Positions 6,183 through 10,180 of a stretch of DNA of 10,180 nt are shown piece after piece. The notes below the pieces were generated by a model. The model had not been told where the DNA came from. It searched no databases and saw only the letters and a list, made by a program, of their open reading frames with translations. This stretch comes from Betaproteobacteria bacterium (GTDB taxonomy: Bacteria > Pseudomonadota > Gammaproteobacteria > Burkholderiales > SG8-39). The translations under genes and the position numbers were made by a program. How positions within the stretch are numbered: position 1 is the stretch's first letter; every line of letters begins with the position of its first letter. Where the stretch lies: the NCBI GenBank assembly GCA_009693435.1, contig SHXF01000137.1:1-10180 (forward strand), written 5' to 3'.

Positions 6183-6497
6183 ATGACCGGAACCGTAGAT
6201 CCAACCGTCGTCAATCTGGTGGTGTTCGTGCTGGCGGTATTCGTCGGCTACCACGTCATCTGGAACGTAACCCCGGCGCTGCATACGCCGCTGATGAGCG
6301 TGACCAACGCCATCTCCAGCGTCATCATCGTCGGCGCCATTCTGGCCGCGGGGTCACCCGACATCGATTTCGGCTCGGCCATGGGCGCGATCGCCGTGGG
6401 CCTCGCGGCGATCAACGTCGCCGGCGGATTCATGGTGACGCAACGCATGCTGGAAATGTTCCGCAAGAAAACCAGACCGGCCAAAGGTGAAGGCTGA
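6183..6497 (+). CDS. pntAb: NAD(P) transhydrogenase, alpha-2 subunit (membrane domain II part)
   Basis: This small inner-membrane subunit of 104 aa forms, with the membrane part of PntB, the proton channel of transhydrogenase. Three hydrophobic segments are visible, at about residues 10-28, 42-57 and 64-88, and the C-terminus is charged ([13 protein letters not shown]). The stretch [13 protein letters not shown] is the conserved signature of this family. AAGGGA shortly after the pntAa stop serves as ribosome binding site. Its TGA stop overlaps the ATG of pntB (TGATG), implying translational coupling and equal production of the two membrane subunits. Split alpha-1/alpha-2 genes are common in alpha- and betaproteobacteria, whereas E. 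coli fuses them as PntA. Confidence 0.95.
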   Translation: MTGTVDPTVVNLVVFVLAVFVGYHVIWNVTPALHTPLMSVTNAISSVIIVGAILAAGSPDIDFGSAMGAIAVGLAAINVAGGFMVTQRMLEMFRKKTRPAKGEG

Positions 6498-7900
6498 TGT
6501 CCGCCAATCTGGTTGCGCTCTGGTACCTGGTTGCCTCGGTCTGCTTCATCCTGGCGCTGAAGGGACTCTCCTCGCCGGTGTCGGCGCGGCGCGGCAATGC
6601 CTTCGGCATTGCCGGCATGACCATCGCCGTGCTCACCACGATTGCCATCGTTGCGCGTGGCCGACTCGACCTGATCCTGCTGGCCATGGTGATAGGCGCT
6701 GTCATCGGCGGCGTGGTGGCGCGCCGCGTGCAGATGACGCAGATGCCGGAACTGGTTGCGGTCATGCATTCCATGGTCGGGATGGCGGCGGTGCTGATCG
6801 CGGTTTCCGTGGTCAACAACCCGGCGTCATTCGGCGTCGCGGACCCGATGCCCATGGGCAACAAGCTCGAGCTGTTCATCGGCACTTTCGTCGGCGCGAT
6901 CACCTTCTCCGGTTCCATCATCGCCTTCGGCAAGCTTGCGGGCCTGGGGAAAAGCTTCCGCCTGTTCTCCAGCGCCCCCGTCACGTTTACCGGCCAGCAC
7001 ATGGTGAACCTGGCGCTCGCGATCGTGATGATAGGCTTCGGCGCGGCCTACTTCCTCGCAGCGGACAAGGCCTGGACGCCCTTCATTGTGATGACCGCGA
7101 TCGCCTTCCTGCTGGGCGTGCTGATCATCATTCCGATCGGCGGCGCCGACATGCCGGTGGTGATCTCCATGCTGAACAGCTATTCGGGCTGGGCGGCGGC
7201 GGGCATCGGTTTCTCGCTCAACAACACCATGCTGATCATCGCCGGATCGCTGGTCGGCTCCTCCGGTGCGATCCTCTCTTACATCATGTGCAAGGCGATG
7301 AACCGCTCGTTCTTCAGCGTGATTCTGGGCGGCTTCGGCGCCGCCGAAGGAACCGCCGCGGCGGGTGCCGAGCAGAAACCGGTCAAGTCAGGCTCTGCCG
7401 AAGACGCTGCTTTCATGATGGCCAACGCCGAGACCGTGGTCATCGTTCCCGGATACGGGTTGGCGGTGGCGCGCGCCCAGCATGCGGTGAAGGAAATGGC
7501 GAACAAACTCTCGGAAAAGGGCATCAACGTGCGCTATGCGATCCATCCGGTCGCCGGTCGCATGCCGGGCCACATGAACGTGCTGCTAGCGGAGGCCGAA
7601 GTGCCCTACGAGCAGGTGTTCGAAATGGAAGACATCAACGGCGAGTTCGGCAACACCGACGTGGTGCTGGTGCTGGGCGCCAACGACGTGGTCAACCCGC
7701 TGGCGCACGAGAAGGGCAGCGCGATCTACGGCATGCCGATACTGGATGCGCACAAGGCGCGTACCATCATCGTCAACAAACGCTCCATGGCCTCCGGTTA
7801 CGCCGGCCTCGACAATCCGCTGTTCTACATGGACAAGACCATGATGGTGTTCGGTGACGCCAAGAAGGTGGTCGAAGACATGGTCAAGTCGCTGGATTGA
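6497..7900 (+). CDS. pntB: NAD(P) transhydrogenase, beta subunit (membrane domain and NADP-binding domain III)
   Basis: The beta subunit (467 aa) holds most of the proton channel and binds NADP(H). Residues 1 to about 285 are strongly hydrophobic with many membrane segments. H91 (AVMHSMVG) is at exactly the number of the channel histidine reported for E. coli PntB. N227 in SMLNSYSGWAAA fits the conserved channel asparagine. VGSSGAILSYIMCKAMNRS at about 253-271 is a family signature. After a linker (AAAGAEQKPVKSG), domain III starts near residue 308. It shows VPGYGLAVA (G319, G321), HPVAGRMPGHMNVLLAEA, VLGANDVVNP and NKRSM.SGYAG, all NADP-site motifs of the family. It starts at the ATG overlapping the pntAb stop. 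The gene appears complete and canonical. Confidence 0.97.
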   Translation: MSANLVALWYLVASVCFILALKGLSSPVSARRGNAFGIAGMTIAVLTTIAIVARGRLDLILLAMVIGAVIGGVVARRVQMTQMPELVAVMHSMVGMAAVLIAVSVVNNPASFGVADPMPMGNKLELFIGTFVGAITFSGSIIAFGKLAGLGKSFRLFSSAPVTFTGQHMVNLALAIVMIGFGAAYFLAADKAWTPFIVMTAIAFLLGVLIIIPIGGADMPVVISMLNSYSGWAAAGIGFSLNNTMLIIAGSLVGSSGAILSYIMCKAMNRSFFSVILGGFGAAEGTAAAGAEQKPVKSGSAEDAAFMMANAETVVIVPGYGLAVARAQHAVKEMANKLSEKGINVRYAIHPVAGRMPGHMNVLLAEAEVPYEQVFEMEDINGEFGNTDVVLVLGANDVVNPLAHEKGSAIYGMPILDAHKARTIIVNKRSMASGYAGLDNPLFYMDKTMMVFGDAKKVVEDMVKSLD

Positions 7901-7912
7901 AAAGCTGAACCG

Positions 7913-8569
7913 ATGAGCGCGCGCGAACGCATCCTCTCCCGCATCCGCCAGGCCCAGGGCCGCGGCAGGGAAGGCGGTCCGTCGCAGGCCGAGCAGGAGT
8001 CGGTCGAAACCTACATCCGGGCGCATCCGCGCGCGCCCCTCCCGCCGGTCGAAGGCGATCTGGTCGAGCGATTCATTGCGCGGGCGCTGGCTATGCAGAG
8101 CACCTGTGAGCGCGTGGGTGGCGACAGCGACGTGCCGGCCGCGGTCGCGCGTTATCTGCAGGTGCACAAGCTGCCGGTCGCAGGCTGCGTATGGCCGGCG
8201 TTGGTGAACCTCGACTGGCGCGGCGCGGGGCTGGATCTTGCCGCACGGGGCGCCAATGGCGACGATCTGGTGGGCGTCACTGGCGTGTTCGCCGCGGTCG
8301 CTGAGACCGGGACGCTGATGGTGTGCTCCGGGCCGGACACGCCTTCCACGGTGAGCCTGCTGCCCGAAACGCACATCGCCATCGTCCCGTCTCCGGTCAT
8401 CGTCGCCCACATGGAAGACGCCTGGGACCGGGCGCGCGCCGTATACGGCCAGTTGCCGCGCGCGGTGAATTTCATCTCCGGTCCTTCCCGCACCGGGGAC
8501 ATCGAGCAGCGCATGGTGATGGGCGCGCACGGCCCGTACCGCGTGCACATCATCGTGGTCGGCCTGTGA
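7913..8569 (+). CDS. LutC-like LUD-domain protein
   Basis: A 218-aa protein of the LutC/YkgG (LUD, formerly DUF162) family. In Bacillus, LutC works with the Fe-S proteins LutA and LutB in oxidising L-lactate to pyruvate. Family motifs are plain in the C-terminal half: AETGT (130-134), SLLPETHIAIVPS (148-160), ISGPSRTGDIE (188-198) and GAHGPYRVHII (204-214). The N-terminal MSARERILSRIRQA helix is also typical. The notable point is context: no lutA or lutB lies here. The gene sits 12 nt after pntB and overlaps the next gene by 4 nt. Its partners may be elsewhere in the genome, or it may act alone or on another hydroxy acid. No strong Shine-Dalgarno precedes the ATG, suggesting coupling to pntB translation. 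Confidence 0.88.
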   Translation: MSARERILSRIRQAQGRGREGGPSQAEQESVETYIRAHPRAPLPPVEGDLVERFIARALAMQSTCERVGGDSDVPAAVARYLQVHKLPVAGCVWPALVNLDWRGAGLDLAARGANGDDLVGVTGVFAAVAETGTLMVCSGPDTPSTVSLLPETHIAIVPSPVIVAHMEDAWDRARAVYGQLPRAVNFISGPSRTGDIEQRMVMGAHGPYRVHIIVVGL

Positions 8570-9981
8570 AAACCCTGTTCCGGGTGTTGCTGGTGTCTCT
8601 GGCGGTCACGCCCGGCGCGGCGTTCGCGGCGAGCGCGCTGCCGATGGTGTTTGGCATACCCGTAGATTTCATCCTGTTCGCGCTCACCCTGCTGGGCGTG
8701 GCGCTGTTTCATCACCACACGCTCGGGGTCGCGCTCACCGGACTGGCGACCATCACCCTGTACAAGCTCGTATTCACCGGATTCAAGACGGGCGCCGGAC
8801 TGGCCGGCCTGGCGTCGCACATGCAGCACGAGTGGGTGATCCTCGCAAACCTGCTCTGCCTGCTGCTCGGTTTTGCGCTGCTGTCGAAACATTTCGAGGA
8901 CAGCAAGGCGCCGGCGGTGCTGCCGCGCTACCTTCCCGGCGACTGGAAGGGGGCGTTCGTCCTGCTGCTGATGGTGTTCGTGCTGTCCTCGTTCCTCGAC
9001 AACATTGCCGCCGCGCTGATCGGCGGCGCCATCGCGCACACCGTGTTCCGCGGCAAGGTGCACATCGGCTATCTCGCCGGCATCGTCGCCGCCTCGAATG
9101 CCGGCGGCTCGGGCAGCGTGGTCGGCGACACCACCACCACCATGATGTGGATCGCCGGGGTCAATCCCATGGACGTGCTGCACGCTTATGTAGCGGCCGG
9201 CGTGGCGATGTTCGTGTTCGGCATACCGGCAGCACTGCAGCAGCACAACTACTCGCCCATCATGCGCGATGTGCCCGCGGGCACGCGGGTGGATTGGCCG
9301 CGGTTGGGTATCGTCGCCTTCATTCTGCTCGCGGCGATCGCCGTGAATGTGTACGTCAACATCGAGCATACGCAACTGGCCGACCTGTTCCCGTTCATCG
9401 GCGTGGGGGTGTGGGTGGCGATACTCGTTTCCGCGCCGCTGCGCAAGCCCGACTGGAGCCTGCTGCCGGATGCGTTCAAGGGCACGGTGTTCCTGCTGTC
9501 GCTGGTGACTTGCGCATCGATGATGCCGGTGGAACATCTGCCGGATGCATCGTGGCGCAGCGCGCTCGGACTGGGATTTGTCTCGGCGGTGTTCGACAAT
9601 ATCCCCCTCACAGCGCTGGCGCTGAAGCAGGGCGGGTTCGACTGGGGCATGCTCGCCTATGCGGTCGGGTTCGGCGGATCGATGATCTGGTTCGGCTCAT
9701 CGGCCGGCGTGGCATTGTCCAACATGTATCCGGAGGCCAAGTCGGTCGGCCGCTGGCTCTACCACGGCTGGCACGTGGCGCTCGCCTACGTCGTCGGCTT
9801 CGCGGTGTTGATGATGACCCTGGGCTGGCAGCCGCACGAAAGGCGCACCAACACGCCGGCGCCGCCGCCCGCAGCAAGCGCGCCCGCAGCACACGCACCC
9901 GCGGTGTCCGGTCCCGGCGCCCCCGCGCCGGTCACCCCGCCCGACGATGCAGCCGCTGAGCTCATGAAAAAGGGTTACTGA
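8566..9981 (+). CDS. NhaD/citrate-transporter superfamily membrane protein (putative Na+/H+ antiporter)
   Basis: A polytopic inner-membrane transporter of the ion transporter (ArsB/NhaD/CitT) superfamily, 471 aa. I place the start at the GTG at 8566, which overlaps the LUD gene's stop (GTGA). This gives a basic residue, hydrophobic core and AFA-AS signal-peptide-like N-terminus (1-21); any start further upstream would lie inside the LUD gene. Two repeat halves show matching motifs: SSFLDNIAAALIGG (141-154) and AVFDNIPLTALAL (341-353). After the first comes AASNAGGSGSVVGDTTTTMMW (175-195), closely like the NhaD signature NAGG...GD.TTTMLW. Residues from about 424 form a Pro/Ala-rich tail (PAPPPAASAPAA) ending in LMKKGY. 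Na+/H+ exchange is the likeliest role, but organic-anion transport by the same fold is possible, given the LUD neighbour. Confidence 0.82.
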   Translation: MKTLFRVLLVSLAVTPGAAFAASALPMVFGIPVDFILFALTLLGVALFHHHTLGVALTGLATITLYKLVFTGFKTGAGLAGLASHMQHEWVILANLLCLLLGFALLSKHFEDSKAPAVLPRYLPGDWKGAFVLLLMVFVLSSFLDNIAAALIGGAIAHTVFRGKVHIGYLAGIVAASNAGGSGSVVGDTTTTMMWIAGVNPMDVLHAYVAAGVAMFVFGIPAALQQHNYSPIMRDVPAGTRVDWPRLGIVAFILLAAIAVNVYVNIEHTQLADLFPFIGVGVWVAILVSAPLRKPDWSLLPDAFKGTVFLLSLVTCASMMPVEHLPDASWRSALGLGFVSAVFDNIPLTALALKQGGFDWGMLAYAVGFGGSMIWFGSSAGVALSNMYPEAKSVGRWLYHGWHVALAYVVGFAVLMMTLGWQPHERRTNTPAPPPAASAPAAHAPAVSGPGAPAPVTPPDDAAAELMKKGY

Positions 9982-10180
9982 GTGCGATTCCCTTGTTCCC
10001 GGCGGTGGCAGGACGTAAATGGCGTGTATCTGCAGTCTTTTCCAAATCAGGTTTGAGCCTGGAGCGGTCTGAGAACAGGGGCGCGAAGTGAATCGATCTG
10101 TTGAAGAAGGTCGCAGTATAGCGGGGGTATTGGTCAAGCCAGTTTTGATCGGCAATGGAGTTGTTGCGGCGGCGTCATTG
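9982..10180. other. Intergenic end of window, no gene seen
   Basis: After the transporter stop I see no gene, no RNA gene and no hairpin followed by a T-run. A minus-strand frame open through this stretch continues back into the transporter gene and has no recognisable motif, so I treat it as chance. The end of the five-gene operon is therefore not marked by a visible intrinsic terminator. Confidence 0.5.

Noticed and set aside
4352..6214. Long minus-strand open frame of 620 codons
   Set aside because: It runs across the end of the bicupin gene, the intergenic repeats and all of pntAa. Its translation is rich in Arg, His and Gly with no family motif, the usual antisense pattern in GC-rich genes.
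6487..7857. Long + strand frame overlapping pntB
   Set aside because: The pntB frame contains every family motif. The other frame gives an arginine/histidine-rich chain without domains.
8323..8565. Upstream extension of the NhaD-like gene
   Set aside because: It would lie wholly inside the LUD gene and add an arginine-rich stretch before a good signal-peptide-like start at the GTG at 8566.
9697..10155. Minus-strand frame at the window's end
   Set aside because: Two thirds of it is antisense to the NhaD-like gene and its Pro/Ala tail, and the remainder has no motif.

Overview
The window looks like the chromosome of a GC-rich betaproteobacterium, probably Burkholderiales or Nitrosomonadales. 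The evidence is the codon usage, a three-gene proton-translocating transhydrogenase (pntAa/pntAb/pntB), a Bug/TctC-type solute-receptor fragment and a gentisate-dioxygenase-type bicupin. All supported genes lie on the + strand. The taxonomic call is inference.

Layout. Positions 1-498 hold no gene I can support. From 547 (or 499) to 2202 is a one-piece osmoprotectant ABC transporter protein: signal peptide, substrate-binding domain, then permease. Its binding domain is interrupted by a 12-bp tandem repeat encoding [E/K/Q]-N-A-N units. Positions 2203-3467 look like a scrapyard. A second, out-of-frame copy of the transporter's last ~30 codons sits directly after its stop. A type II toxin-antitoxin pair follows (small RHH-like antitoxin and a DUF3368-type PIN toxin). 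Next comes a chimeric remnant in which ~50 residues of a Bug/TctC receptor run into a third, ungapped copy of the permease's last 56 codons. I read this as the debris of several paralogous or aromatic-uptake genes, with a TA module among the remains.

From 3562 to 4761 is an intact bicupin ring-cleavage dioxygenase of the gentisate/salicylate 1,2-dioxygenase type. The gap 4762-5047 carries a hairpin over the bicupin stop codon, a REP-like GTAG-plus-hairpin element, an array of six 13-bp units containing the same GTAGGGCGC word in inverted orientation, and a possible promoter.

From 5048 to 9981 is a tight five-gene operon: pntAa, pntAb, pntB, a LutC-like LUD-domain gene, and an NhaD/citrate-transporter-superfamily membrane protein. 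Spacings are 13 nt, a 1-nt overlap, 12 nt and a 4-nt overlap. Transhydrogenase exchanges NADH and NADP+ against the proton gradient. The last gene probably moves Na+/H+ or an organic anion, and the LUD protein suggests a link to lactate or other organic-acid oxidation. Joint regulation of redox carriers and ion gradient is therefore plausible but unproven. Positions 9982-10180 show no gene.

I did not find a wholly new system. The best leads are the in-frame repeat inside a transporter receptor domain, the three-copy permease tail with a receptor/permease chimera around a TA module, and the pnt-LUD-NhaD-like operon.
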